DNA of 64,000 nt from Brassica napus (GCF_020379485.1 NC_063444.1:1064652-1128651); one strand, 5' to 3'. Numbered from the stretch's first letter, positions 10,600 through 22,406 are shown. Translations and numbers: made by a program. Notes: generated from the letters alone by a model not told the origin.

Positions 10600-12940
10600 G
10601 ATATTTAATATACATCAGTAGCATATGCGAAATATAAATGTCTTCTCATGGAATAAGAGAGATAGAAAAACGAGAACAAATCCAAGTGAGTCCTCTCCAG
10701 GCTAAAGAGATATGCAGAAGTTTGGCTGAAATAGAGGAAACCAAATCCAAATTTGGTATCAAAGACAGCAAACTACTACTAACATGAACTAGTGTCCAAT
10801 ACTACATGGCATACAGGTAGGTGTTTATGAAGGCAAAACACTGGTCCAAGTGGGACCTCTGAGTTGACAATGGGCTATTAGATCATAAAGAAATGCTAAA
10901 GATGCAGCTTAAGATAGACCGACGCATATTTTGTTTAAAGATATGCAACAGCAGCATGTCTTTGGATATGCAAATTCAACGGATGAAGTATTAAAATTTA
11001 ATTCAGTATATATTTGTTTCTGTAACCCCAAATGAATTTATTGATACGATTCTTTTCAAGTATTGTTGATGACTCATGTAAGTTTTCTTTTTGAAAACAT
11101 AAAATACATTAGCTATCGCATTTTGGATGTGATCATGAACAGTTTTTGTCGACTCAAAAGCTAAGATGAGAGAATATGGAAAAGCACAGTTCAAAAGCTA
11201 TGATGGAAGTAGTGGAACTCAAACATTCTAATGCTCAACAAACGCAATTATATAACAACCAGACTCATCTTCCAAGTTCCATCAAAAAGATTCGTGGATA
11301 ATAATAGAGTTACGTTTCAAATCGACGTTTCCACATACGTGTCAATAATTCTCGCCGTATTTTCAATTATCTTTCACTGTTGTACAACATTCGCCTCTGA
11401 CTTCAATTGATTTGCTCAAGTGGTCATTTTCTCTCATTTCACACAACCTAGAAATGAGTTCGAACTTTCCATAGATGAACCAAACAAAATGGTCCACAAC
11501 TACCAAAAAAGCTGCTTAACATTAAGGACACAACCCAATAGTTGGCTCAATGGTTCAAGATTTGTTTTATCAGTTGCAAAATAAGCATGTTTATGTTCTT
11601 GGTTCAAAAATTCTGCAATTCCAAAATTTATAATGCAAATTAAATTAAATTACGTCGTTAATTTTTTTTCTGCGCATCCACAACTATGCATTAAAGATAA
11701 TTCCGGAAATAAACTCAGTTAATTATAATTATTAGCTATATATTTAACAATTCTAATATGAAATCATAATTTATATTCTAATGGTTCGGGACTTCGTATT
11801 TGTATATCTTGATAGAAAATCAGAATAGTAGAAAAATTATAAAAATTACCTACTATTTGTAAAATAAAATGGAAATGGAACATTTATGTACTAAATAAAT
11901 AAACTGTTACGTATCTTAGTAAGAACATATACTGAATGGTTAACTTTAAGTTATTACAGAATTTTGTGTCAATTTTTGATGAGGAAGTTTTAGTACATGT
12001 TAAGAATTTTCATGTTTACTATCAAACTGGACACTATAGTACTTTTTACAAAAATCAAAGCTGTTTCTATTCGACTTTTCTGCGTGGAAAAAATGGTCTT
12101 TGGCATTGTCACGGCTGAACAGAATACTTAATTCAATAAACAAAGAAGCTTATAAATCATTAGCTGTAAGAAATGTGAAAGAGTGTAAAATTCTAAAACT
12201 ATATACTTCAACTCGGGTATAGAAAGAAAAAAAAAAGCCTATCAATACGAAGAAAAAAAGTTGCCAACACGTTTATTAATGCCATTACCTATGATTTTCT
12301 TGTATACAAGTGGAGCTTCCGTAGTGAAACTCTCAAAGATTAGTCTACTGAATCGAATCCTGTTTTAGCGCCATACACACGAAGAGATGCTAAAACATTG
12401 GAAATTCGAAGATGGTTTGACCAAAGTGGATTCTAGTTAAAACTGGAAATCATTGATGAGCTACACCAAAATAAGGGATCACACAATACTATACTTTCCC
12501 GAGTGGATTCATACATATGCTTAAAACTGGCTTGAAATCAATAACCGAATTGAGGGATCATATACATTATTACATTCATCGTGATCATCAATTTTACCTT
12601 TATGAATTATCAATAACAATGTGTTACTTTGAGGTCCAAATGGAGATGTACATGCATGCAAGTTGCAACTATCGACATTTTCTCACAAATTTGTTATCGC
12701 CTTTTTTGACTAAAAAAATTATCATCTTTTGATCCAATATACATGAAGGTCTAGAAGCAGCTTTTAAAATATAGTTATGCAAGCGTGCGCCATTTTTCTC
12801 CAACTATTCAAGTCTCGAATTAGCGCAAATTATAAAACTTTTTTTAAATCAACCATGTGCATGCAATTATCTCTAGCTTCTAGCTTTATCTAATTATCTC
12901 TAGATTATACCTTTATGTGAGATATATCGTCCTTGACAAG
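10600..12940. other. Long gene-free intergenic region
   Basis: Within 10.6-13.7 kb I find no exon chain on either strand. Short open frames have the composition of random AT-rich DNA. The stretch 10675-10990 is somewhat less AT-rich and could be a decayed exon or a non-coding transcript, but nothing supports a call. Confidence 0.4.
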
Positions 12941-12965
12941 ATTAAAGGCAAAAGGTGGTGGTGGA

Positions 12966-13159
12966 AATGAATCGAATAATGGAGACGTAGATGTCGATGA
13001 TTTTATAAGAACTTAAAATTTGTCACGACAGGTAAGACTTACCGTCGTTGATGAATATTATTATCTAGCCGTGGCATCAATGATAAAGCAGATAAAAAGC
13101 CAAGGGTGCTGGAAATAAATCCAAGAATGAAGACCGTAGATGTCGATGGGGTTTAATAA
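12966..13159. repeat. Diverged tandem duplication (~145-bp period)
   Basis: GAAATGAATCGAATAATGGA, GTAGATGTCGATG and TAAGAACTT (from 12966) are echoed by GAAATAAATCCAAGAATGAA, GTAGATGTCGATG and TAATAACTT (from 13111). No function is visible. Confidence 0.6.
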
Positions 13160-13717
13160 CTTGTAAATATCACGACTCCAGACGTTAAAATATATTATCC
13201 GAATTGTTTAGTCTAAAGATACACAAATGAAAAAGAAAAGGTAAATGAAGCTGATTGGTACCCAAATGTGAATTGAAGCCAAAATGTGTTAGGTGGCGCA
13301 TTAAAATATTCAAAAAATAATAATAATACAAAGAGGCAAAGAAACAAAGTCGTGTTTTTAAAAATAAAATATCATGTCGTCTCCCGTCATATTTGAAAAA
13401 AACTTTACATATCTGTGAAGTTCTATACTTTCTAGAATACATATTATATTCGTTTGTTGTGTGTGCATATTTATTTTAATTGGCAAAAACATTTTTAGCA
13501 ATGGCTAAATTATGCATAATTTCAGTATAAAACTATTACATATCACATTAGTTTTTTTTGTCAGCATATATATGACATATAAAAAATGATGTATCATATG
13601 GCATAATTTCCTGGAAAATTATTCAAGGGAGAGAAAAGGAAAATAAGATGAAAGCATGACTCAAAAGAAGACTTTATGAACATTTTGATCAAGAGATATA
13701 TAAAAAATTAAAGATGT

Positions 13718-13735
13718 TTCTGAGAATTTCTAGAA
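13718..13735 (+). promoter_or_regulatory. Heat-shock element upstream of HSFB1
   Basis: TTCTGAGAATTTCTAGAA contains a perfect inverted pair TTCTAGAA, plus imperfectly spaced TTC and GAA units on its left, about 230 bp before the first uORF. HSFB1 genes are heat-induced by class-A heat-shock factors, so an HSE is expected here. Assignment rests on the motif alone. Confidence 0.55.
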
Positions 13736-13947
13736 CAAGCATCCGTTTTCTCTTTTTATTTTTTTCTTACATAGGTAGGACCCACATTAGGATCTATAAT
13801 GCTTTATGCGTTATATAATTGACCACCCTCCCGAAGAAAATACACTTAAAAACAGTTTTGTTTGCTAAAAACTTTAGAAAAAAAAAATACACTTCTAACT
13901 TTGGTTTAGTTTTGTATTATTTCCTCACGGTTTAGCTCCGGCGAAGT

Positions 13948-13992
13948 ATGGTCGTAGTCTCCAACTTCCTCCTCCATCAGATAATCCGTTAG
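13948..13992 (+). CDS. uORF1 of the HSFB1/TBF1 leader (14 aa)
   Basis: ATG at 13948 encodes MVVVSNFLLHQIIR and stops at TAG 13990-13992, directly against the ATG of uORF2. In Arabidopsis the TBF1 (HSFB1) mRNA has two uORFs that repress translation of the main frame until immune or starvation signals relieve it. The MVVV start and the LLHQI segment resemble the Arabidopsis uORF1 as I recall it. It lies about 215 bp upstream of the HSFB1 start. Confidence 0.8.
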   Translation: MVVVSNFLLHQIIR

Positions 13993-14103
13993 ATGGAAGA
14001 AACCAAACGAAACTCCGATCTCCTCCGCTCTCGTGTCTTCCTCTCAGGCTTCTATTGCTGGGACTGGGAATTTCTCACTGCTCTCTTGCTCTTTAGTTGC
14101 TGA
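13993..14103 (+). CDS. uORF2 of the HSFB1/TBF1 leader (36 aa)
   Basis: ATG at 13993 follows the uORF1 stop without a spacer. The peptide starts MEETKRNSDLLRSRVFLSGF, continues YCWDWEFLTALLLFSC and ends at TGA 14101-14103. It appears identical, or nearly so, to the Arabidopsis TBF1 uORF2 as I remember it. That conservation between genera is strong evidence for a peptide-sequence-dependent role. It is rich in aromatic residues (F, Y, W), fitting the model in which amino-acid supply or charged-tRNA state is read during uORF translation. The main ATG is 103 bases further on. Confidence 0.88.
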   Translation: MEETKRNSDLLRSRVFLSGFYCWDWEFLTALLLFSC

Positions 14104-14205
14104 ATCTTTCCTCCGATTTTTCATTTTCTCCAATCTCCTTTCTGTCTAGATTATTTTTAGTGCATCTTTTATTATTTTCTTTAGTTTTAAAAAAATTCGC
14201 CGGTG

Positions 14206-15203
14206 ATGATGGCGGCGCAAAGGTCGGTTCCGGCGCCGTTTTTAAGCAAAACTTACCAGCTGGTTGATGATCAGAGCACAGACGACGTCGTTTCATGGAA
14301 CGAAGATGGAACAGCTTTTGTCGTGTGGAAAACAGCTGAGTTCGCTAAAGATCTTCTTCCTCAGTACTTCAAACATAACAACTTCTCAAGCTTCATTCGT
14401 CAGCTCAACACTTACGTGAGTCACACACGATATTATGATCAAAAGTCATTTTCATTTGTTGTGTTATTAAATCATTTTGGTTAAATGAATCATTCATTGG
14501 TAGTTGGTGAGAAAAGCTTCTAGAAGCTGATGAATAATTTTTATTTTATTTTTAATAGGGTTTCCGGAAAACAGTACCGGACAAGTGGGAGTTTGCTAAC
14601 GACAACTTCCGGAGAGGACAAGAGGAACTGCTGTCGGAGATACGGCGGCGCAAGTCGGTGATCTCCGCGGCGGGGAAATGCATAGTCGTCGGTTCGCCGT
14701 CGGAGTCAAACTCGGCGGGCGATGATCACGGTTCTAGCTCCACGTCATCGCCAGGGTCGAAGCACCCGGGGTCGGTGGAGAACATGGTGGCTGACTTATC
14801 CGGGGAGAACGAGAAGCTGAAAAGAGAGAACAGCAGTTTGAGCTCGGAGCTGGCGGCGGCGAAGAGGCAGCGCGACGAGCTCGTGGCGTTCTTGACCGAG
14901 CAGATGAAAGTGGGACCGGAGCAGATCGAACGGATGATCAAAGGAGGGAGGAAGTTCAAACCGGCGGTGGAGGAGGAAGAGAGCGACTGCGAAGGCTGCG
15001 GCGGAGACGGTGGAGCCGCCGTGGAGGAAGAGAAGGGGGTGGTAGGTGAAGGTTTGAAACTGTTTGGGGTTTGGGTGAAAGGAGAGAGAAAGAAGAGGGG
15101 CCGGGATGAGAAGAATTTCTTGGTGGGTGGGTCCCATATGACGGAGGTAAAGAACGTGGACTTTCACGCGCCGTTGTGGAAGAGCAGCAAAGTCTGCAAC
15201 TGA
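14206..15203 (+). CDS. HSFB1: Class-B heat-shock factor HSFB1 (TBF1/HSF4)
   Basis: Exons 14206-14415 and 14559-15203 join in phase 0 to 284 residues, the Arabidopsis length as I recall. The winged-helix DNA-binding domain starts [14 protein letters not shown] and includes [20 protein letters not shown] and [20 protein letters not shown]. The single intron splits it at the position conserved in plant HSFs. A coiled-coil HR-A/B follows ([20 protein letters not shown]). The C-terminus has the class-B repressor motif LFGV in [20 protein letters not shown], which also carries a basic nuclear-localisation stretch. Class-B factors lack the AHA activator motif. TBF1 switches cells from growth to defence and attenuates heat responses. 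Two adjacent ATGs (14206, 14209) could start it. Control is likely by HSEs and by the two upstream uORFs. Confidence 0.96.
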
Positions 15204-16413
15204 TAAAGACTTCTAGATACTTGTTCATACAAACGTGTGACACGTCATTGACGAAAGAAAAAAAGAGAAAGCTGAAGTTTTAATGATTTTTAATAATTTT
15301 CCGTAAGGAAGATTAGTGTTTTATTTTTATGTTTAAAATGGATTTTTATGTAATATGTACTTTATTAGTGTATTAAGTTTGAAAAAAAATAAGACACGTT
15401 TCAGATTTTTAGTATTGGGTGTATCTACTTCTTTTTTTTTTTGAGCAACCTACTTATTTTTATGCTCTTAAAAACCTCTAGCTAATGTAAAAGCATGGGA
15501 TTGGATTTGGTCCAGGGTCACATTGAAACTTCAAAGAGGAAGAGGATTGACAAAAAAATAGATTTTATTTATTTATTTTCTCCTCAATGAATAGAACTTG
15601 ACTACTTCTCTTGCAATTAGTAGGTAGTTTCCGTGTTTTTACGTAACCCGTCGAATATTTTCATATTAATTGTTAGAAAAGTCGACAACAAAGACAACAT
15701 TGTCTAGAAGAAAATGCAATTGGAGAAATACCTAACTCTTACATAACACAAGGCATAAAAAATTCCAACAAAAAGAATACTACGAGATTAAATTAAAAAG
15801 AAAAATATTTCAACTAGCTCTACAACAACTAAGTTATAATTAAACTAAATTCGTTAAAAAAATATATATATATATATTCTAAAATTTTGTCGCTTAATAA
15901 ATCCTCAACCATTTTCTTACGTAATAAACATATTTTCAGACGGAATATTTGAATAGTATATTCGTTGATGCCCAATTAAGCCGCTTTTAAGTCCTGCCAA
16001 GACTAGAACATCATTTAGTAGAAAATCAATACCAAGCATGCAAGCACTAGCTCTCAAGGATTAGAAAACATAGTATCTTTCTATGTTTAGCTCTCTGTAA
16101 TTCACACACGCATATATTTTAACAGGTTCGGTTTAGTGTATTCTGACGTCTAAAATAGATTTTTTGTTTATAGATTATTATATTATTTTTTAAAATAAAT
16201 TTTGATGTTTAATATATGATATTTCTTGAGTTTTTTTTCTACTTTAAGATAACACTCTTTTTAGATTTTTTTGTTCATTATGTAATTAGTTTTTGTAGAT
16301 GACAATTGACAAAATATCTTTTTATACTTTTAGAAAGTGTAAATAATTCTAAAAAAGGTGTGTAATATAAAGAAGAAAGCTGATATTTTACTCACAGCCA
16401 CATATAATAAAAG
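15204..16413. other. Intergenic, HSFB1 3' region to ACD2 promoter
   Basis: AT-rich, with a (TA)n run at about 15861-15876. Repeated ATTATTTAGTGTA-like segments appear near 16130-16320. No gene or transposon terminus is seen. Confidence 0.4.
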
Positions 16414-17614
16414 ATGGCGATGATATTTTGCAACACTCCCCTCTACTCTTCTTCTCCGTTTCTCTCGCCGTTACCTTCGATACGATCAAAACCGTCACGA
16501 TTCTCAAAGAGAGTACTCACAGTCCAAGCTCAATTCCAGTCCATGGATCAAAACGATCTCCTCCTCCGTCAGAAATTCATGGAGTTTCCTTACGTCTCGC
16601 CCTCGCGCAGGGAGCTAATGGCTGATCTCATGTCGACGTTGGAGGATCGCCTCCACTCGCAACTCCTTCCCTGTAGCCTCCCAACGGATGTACGGAACTT
16701 CAAGAACCCTAACGGTTCTGCCGAAGCTTCTCTTCACATCAGATCCGGCGAGAAATCATCTCCGGTATAGCTTCGGTTTCTCTGTTTTAGGGTTTTAGAT
16801 TTGGATGTTAATCATGATTAGGTTAAGGAACAGAATCTTAATGTGCTCTGCATGCTGGTTTTAAAGTTTCAGTTGCATGATTCAGACAGAACCAGAGTTC
16901 AGTTTTGTAATGAACTGAAACATGTAATAATGTCTCTTTTTTTTTTAATTTAATTTTCCTTTACAAAAAAAAATAATGTCTTTTTTTTTTCAGATTGATT
17001 TTGTTATAGGAAGTTGGATACACGTCAAGATTCCGACAGGAGTGTCTCTCAACATAACAAGCATCTCTGCATTCCTAAACTCCTCAACAGAAGCTCCAAA
17101 CTTCGTGGTCGAACTCATACAGAGCAGTCCCACGTCGCTCGTTCTCATCCTCGACCTCCCTCATCGCAAAGACTTAGTTCGTCACCCTGACTATCTCCAG
17201 ACCTATTACCAAGACACTGCTCTTGATTCTCATCGCCAGTCACTCCTCAAGCTCCCCGAGATCAAACCCTACGTCTCGCCGTCTCTCTTTGTCCGCTCTG
17301 CTTTCTCTCCCACAGCTTCGATGCTTAAAATCGACGCGGACGAAGGGGAGAGGCTGGAGGAGATCTTGAGGGAGCATGTGAGTCCAACTGCTAAGCAAGT
17401 TCTTGAGGTTTGGCTTGAGCGTTGCGCGAAGGAGGAGGAAGGAGAGGAGAGAGTGGTGGGAGAAGAAGAGAAGTTTTTGTTGGAAAGAAGAGATAAAAGC
17501 TTCAGAAAGAAGAGCATAGAGGAAGATTTGGATTTACAGTTTCCTAGAATGTTTGGAGATGAAGTTTCTTCCCGTGTTATACACGCTATCAAAGAAGCTT
17601 TTGGAGTTCTCTAG
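16414..17614 (+). CDS. ACD2: Red chlorophyll catabolite reductase ACD2
   Basis: Two exons, 16414-16764 and 16994-17614 (phase 0, GT-AG), give 323 residues against about 319 in Arabidopsis ACD2. The first 35-40 residues are Ser/Arg-rich with few acids (SSPFLSPLPSIRSKPSRFSK), a typical plastid transit peptide. Family blocks are LRQKFMEFPYVSPSRRELMA, IDFVIGSWIHVKIPTGVSLN, APNFVVELIQSSPTSLVLIL, LPHRKDLV, and a C-terminus DLQFPRMFGDEVSSRVIHAI. RCCR reduces red chlorophyll catabolite to a fluorescent product with ferredoxin during senescence, in chloroplasts and partly in mitochondria. Loss in Arabidopsis causes accelerated cell death. An acidic insertion (about residues 265-285, EEEGEERVVGEEEK) precedes the last block. 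No lesions are seen. Confidence 0.96.
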
Positions 17615-18014
17615 GTTACATCAGTATCACTGTACGAATAAACTAGTTAAACAAATGTTACAGTCTCTGGTTTACTAATCTAAATCGACCCGTTTACACA
17701 ATCGCGATGTCCTCTAGATAATGTTATATTATAAAATATTTTTATTTGTTTTGAGTATCTGATTCGAAGAGAAATACGCACCAACGAAGGTTTTGTTTTT
17801 AGCGCCAATATATCGTGTTATTAAACAAACTAGTGAAAGGAACAAAAACGTGCAAAATTTGAAGTCTTTAAGCCAATCGCTTTCAAAAGAGCTAATAATC
17901 AGACAAGAAGTCTAGTCATCTTTATCTCATCAAGACCAAATTACAAAAAAAAAACATCTTAGTTTCTTCATATTTGTCTGATCATATCACATCCTGTTCA
18001 TTCCCACACAAGAA

Positions 18015-19095
18015 ATGGTTAGTGTTTTTTTTCTTGATTGTTCCTTAGTTCCACATCGTTCAAATACAGAAACAGCTTAGATTCTTCTGCTTATTCTGTT
18101 CATCGGTTCTGTTTACGGCAGGCAAGTTTCGCGTCCGGAGCAGCACAGTTCAGAAGAGGTCTTAAAACTAAAGGGAAGACTTATGGATTGACCAATCAAA
18201 AGAGAAGAGAGATCAGAGAAATATTTGATCTCTTCGACATAGACGGTTCAGGTACGTATTAAACCAGTTTACCCAAATCAAAATCAGAAGCACGTGATTT
18301 TAGTCCTTCATTTCACATGTAGGTAGCATCGATGCTCGCGAGCTCAACGTTGCTATGAGGTCAGTGACAATTTTTTCTACTTAATTATATAAATTTCTTC
18401 AAGTTCTAGTTAGCACTAAGAAAGATTATCATCATCTGCTTACAGGTCTCTCGGGTTTGAGATGACTAATGAGGTTTGTTTTCTATGAAAAAACTATAGT
18501 TTTCACTCTTCTATATATGATATATTCCATTTATTTGTTGTATATGTTTCTTGTGAATGTGTGTAGCAAATAAACGAACTGATGGCAGAGGTGGATAAAA
18601 ACAATAGTGGAACAATAGATTTCGAAGAGTTTGTGCATATGATGACAACAAAATTCGGAGAACGAGACTCTAAAGATGAATTGTCTAAAGCATTTAAGAT
18701 CATTGATCACGACAACAATGTTATAATCCAAACCTATCTTTCTCCTAGTTAATTTATTATTCATTTCTTTTGTTTTGAGTAATGTTTGACTTGTAGAAGT
18801 TGTGAAATGTTTTAGGGAAAGATTTCACCTCACGATATCAAGCAGATCGCGAAGGAGCTAGGAGAAAATTTCACAGATAATGAAATAGAAGAAATGATCG
18901 AAGAAGCAGATCGTGATAGTAAGTGAAAACATGTCTCTCCAAAGTAGTCATTTGTAGTCAAGTTAAGTTTTTTTTTGTGATTAATGCAACCCACTTAAAC
19001 AACAATTTGTCTTTGTCTTAACCAACACAGAAGATGGAGAAGTTAGTTTGGAGGAGTTCATGAAGATGATGAGGAGAACTTCTTACGGCTACTAG
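18015..19095 (+). CDS. CEN2: Centrin (caltractin-like) CEN2
   Basis: Seven coding exons: 18015-18017 (start codon only), 18122-18251, 18323-18359, 18446-18473, 18568-18719, 18816-18918 and 19031-19095. The product has about 170 residues and four EF-hands: [36 protein letters not shown] and [12 protein letters not shown]. Loops 1, 2 and 4 keep acidic residues at positions 1, 3 and 12; loop 3 ends in D. The N-terminus [20 protein letters not shown] carries the basic stretch typical of centrins. Plant centrin 2 binds the RAD4/XPC repair factor in nucleotide-excision repair and associates with the nuclear pore TREX-2 complex. The first intron follows the ATG immediately. No downstream Met precedes EF-hand 1, so the tiny exon must be used. 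The donor at 18720 (AAT|GTTATA) is unusual but restores NGKIS. Confidence 0.93.
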
Positions 19096-19471
19096 AAGTA
19101 ATAACAATAGTATTGGTTGTGGAATATATTAAGTCAATCACTACGATTATATAATAAAAATGATTTGTCGTAAATAAAGAAGTTTGAAGTGTGTTTCGCG
19201 AATAAAAAATGTAACTATGTAACTACATCCATTATTGAGAACATGTCAAAGTCTCACATTTGTTTTTTGCCTCTACGCCATGTCTATGTATATAATATTA
19301 ATCATCATCATTATATGATCTCTTTGTATAAACTCGAAAACAATAAGAAATGTATTTTGGTGCTTAGAGGGAATCATATGCATTGGACAAGAAAAGAGTA
19401 ATCAAAATCCTAAACAAGCTGTCTGTTGAAGTCGCAGTTGAGACTCCATTGTTATGGTTATGGAAGTGGTT

Positions 19472-20068
19472 TTAATTATCTAAACAAGCTGTCCTCAGGT
19501 CGCCTTTCGGACATGAGGTGTCCCTACACAAAGAACATAAGGTTAGTCATCATCATTTATACTTAAACATGTTAACACCATTTTATGATCATAAAACCAT
19601 GCTAATACCAACAAAAAGCTGAATATCATTTGAGAAAACATATAAATAGGTAAACAATAAACTAATATAAACAAAGTTCCACGATACCAATCCGTAAATC
19701 AAATTGGTTTGGTTATACACACGTATATATGGTTGACACTGTAACATGGTTCCATGATCTTGAAGCTTAGTAGCAACACTTGTAACACAAATCTTAACTA
19801 TAGTGTTCAAGTATACCATCATAGTTCAAGTCATGTAATTAGGGTTTTTAGTTTTTGGCTTAGATTAACGTGTTTTTAAGTTTTTGAAACATTAAAGGTA
19901 AGCAAATATATTACCTATAAATTCAGAACTAGATAGTTTACCTTTGTTTGCGGAAGGCGACATTAGGAAGCATGCGGGGAAGTGTGAAGCATGGTGGAGC
20001 GTCCGCGTTCCTGAATTCGTCTGATTTCAAGTCTTTTAAAACAACAACCTTTTCTTTGGAGGCTGCCT
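19472..20068 (-). pseudogene. Small gene remnant, possibly at the At4g37020 position
   Basis: Two reverse-strand exon-like blocks are joined by a plausible GT-AG intron. The first (20068-19942) reads AASKEKVVVLKDLKSDEFRN then ADAPPCFTLPRMLPNVAFRK and ends at a GT donor. The second (19523-19472) reads DTSCPKGDLRTACLDN and a stop. The composition is protein-like and unlike the AT-rich surroundings. I do not recognise the family. By position between CEN2 and MAP1D it could be the counterpart of Arabidopsis At4g37020 or At4g37030. The 5' part is missing; the region to the right is repeats, so the gene is probably truncated by transposon insertion or deletion. A short direct repeat (CTAAACAAGCTGTC at 19411 and 19480) flanks the last exon. 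Confidence 0.4.
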
Positions 20069-20271
20069 CTAGTCTTAGTTAGCCTAAGCGACGCTTTTTA
20101 AACACAGCTTTATAGATATGGTGCACAAAGCCACATCTTTGAAATATAGAAGATTTAGCATAAATATTTTTTTCTTTTTATTCATCCTTTAGCTAAAGAT
20201 GAGAATGGATTCACATTGGTTAAATGACATTGAATGAGTTAAATTTAAGGTTTCAAATGTTTATGAGTTAT

Positions 20272-20590
20272 CACTGATAATGTTTATCATTCATGAAATG
20301 TTTTCTTTTGTTTACAATGATTAAAAGAGTACTGAAGCTGAATGTAGTAAATGTAAACTTCCCCAAAAAAAAACTCATGATTATAAATAAGTTTTTAATT
20401 GATATGTCCATTAATTGGAGTCATATTTCAATCTATCATAAACCAAAAGAGAAAAAAAGGAAATAATGCCATATTAGTTACATTTGATTTCACTTTTTTT
20501 GCTTTTTTTTATTTGCCCAAATTTTGATTTTTTTCAGTTTGTAACAGTTAAACAGATTTGTTGGTCTGAATTGTTTTGTTCAAATTTCAA
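20272..20590. repeat. Dispersed repeat C, copy 1 (partner 24732-25050)
   Basis: TGATAATGTTTATCATTCAT, TGTAGTAAATGTAA, CATAAACCAAAAGAGAAAAA and ACAGATTTGTTGGTCTGAAT recur in the same order from 24732. The copies are diverged and alignable only in part. The pair brackets the solo LTR, the tandem array and the MITE, suggesting an older segmental duplication inside the nest. Confidence 0.7.
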
Positions 20591-20774
20591 ATATATTAAT
20601 TTAATAACTAATAATATCATGTATGAGTGGTTGAGCTAGTTGTCGTACAGGTTGGAAAGGGAGGAGGAGCATACTCCAACATTGTCCATCCAGTTGTCAA
20701 CTTGGAGGCCTCGTAGAAGAACTCACAAATGCTCTCTTAACCAAAAACCGATAGATCCCTCTTTGGTAATACGA

Positions 20775-22406
20775 GCGAATAAACGTATTTTATTATTCTT
20801 TTAACTATTAATTATACATATATTTATGTTTAATTATGTTTATTGATTAGTAAGATTTATACGTGTGTATATATATATCTACAAATTGTTAGAACAATGA
20901 ATCAGTGGTGGCCCAAACAGATTTTGGGACGTGAGATTGATCATTTTTATTTTGAGGTGAGTATAGCGGCGTTAACATATGGCATACATAATTATTACAC
21001 TTATGAACTTATTAAATTGCATTTTATATCCCATTTTCCGGACCACTTCGTTGGTTGATAAGGATTAATTGCTCAATCCTAGATCAAAGTATCAAAGTAG
21101 TATAGAAAAATATCAATTCAATCCTAAGTGATCATGAAGCAAAGAGAATGCTTAATCTAAATGCAATCAAGGTAGTGAAGTGATTTCTTTTCAAGAACTA
21201 AGCAAGACAATATCTAAAGCTTTCAATCAATTGTTCAAAGGAGAACCCATGGGCTAAGATAATTGATGCAAGGAAATTAGTTTCTAAGTCAAGGTGTTAA
21301 CTTTAAGCAATCATAGTTCCTATATGTCTAGAACACCAATAAAAATCAATCATTTTCCAAGGGAGAGATCCTTATGCAATCATGAGTAAACATCAATTCC
21401 ATTGGATCAAATCATTCAAGCATGCATTATGTTCAAGTCTACTAACCATCTAGTAATCCTAACATAAAATCTCTTTGGTTATTCAAGCTAGAGCAATATC
21501 AAGTTTAGTCAAACATTTTAACAAACACTTTCGGTGCATAAAATGACTTATTATCAAGATGAAAGTGATCAAATCAAATCAAGCATTAAGAACACTTAAT
21601 AAGCATAGAAACAAGTAGATCTAACAATAAACACCTTAACTTTTTACTAATCACCCTATCTACCTAACACATATATATTCAATGAGTATATTCACTAATC
21701 TTCACGATTAACCTTAAACCCATGATTGATTTAAGAGAAATCATGTTGAGAAGCAAGTTTAATCCAACAAACACAAAGAAAAAATATTATAGATTCAATC
21801 TTTCACCAAAATATCAATGTGTTTAGAGAGAAAATAAGATAAGATTTAAAATTAGGTCTAAAATGTATTTATAGTAGCTTAAAACACAAATGGTAAAACT
21901 GTAAAAAGAGTCTCGTCAAACTCCAAATGTTGACTTTGCAAGGCACACATCAGCCTTTTGACGCGTCGTCTGGCCGCTCGGGTACAGGCCGCTGGAACTC
22001 TTCATCTTTGTTGTCTTCATTATTCCATGGTTGCGGCTTCGTAGACCGTTGCGTCATCCCGACTCAGCTCACACGAAAATGACACAACAACTCTGCGGCT
22101 ACCACTCTTTGAGGTAATGTCGTCTTGGCTTCACAGCGGCTTTGTGGCATGGCGTTTAGGCCGCTGTGAAGTCATTAAGCTCCATTTCGTCTCTCGACAA
22201 AAATCACTCTTTTTTTTCTCGAATCAGCTCCAAATGGTCCAGACTCACCAAATGGCATCTCCAACAACTAATATGGACTTATTCATGGAAATGCAACCTA
22301 ATAATATCTTAATGCTATTTTAAATGATCAATTATATACATCAAATGATAGTAAAATCATGCAAATTCATAAGATACCATTGGTTTAAATGTCGGTTTAG
22401 AGTTTT
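20775..22406. repeat. Dispersed repeat B, copy split by a solo LTR
   Basis: Left part 20775-21055 and right part 22380-22406 together match the intact copy at 10268-10573. They are separated by the 1,324-bp LTR at 21056-22379, with the TTGGT target duplicated on both sides. Confidence 0.9.
21056..22379. mobile_element. Solo LTR of an LTR retrotransposon (1,324 bp)
   Basis: Starts TGATAAGGATTAATTGCTC and ends CAAATTCATAAGATACCA, i.e. canonical TG...CA. It is flanked by the 5-bp duplication TTGGT at 21051-21055 and 22380-22384. The uninterrupted repeat-B copy at about 10552 shows the empty site with a single TTGGT. There is no primer-binding site, internal region or second LTR. This is the scar left when the two LTRs of a full element recombined. 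The length suggests a Ty3/gypsy family such as Athila, but the superfamily cannot be fixed from an LTR. A GC-richer block (about 21940-22200, GGCCGCT repeated) may be the LTR promoter region. Confidence 0.93.

Noticed and set aside
11003..13442. Several 60-85 codon open frames
   Set aside because: AT-rich composition, no splice partners, no recognisable motifs.
14726..15243. Open frames antisense to HSFB1 exon 2
   Set aside because: Shadow frames of a GC-rich coding exon; no homology and no splice or start context.
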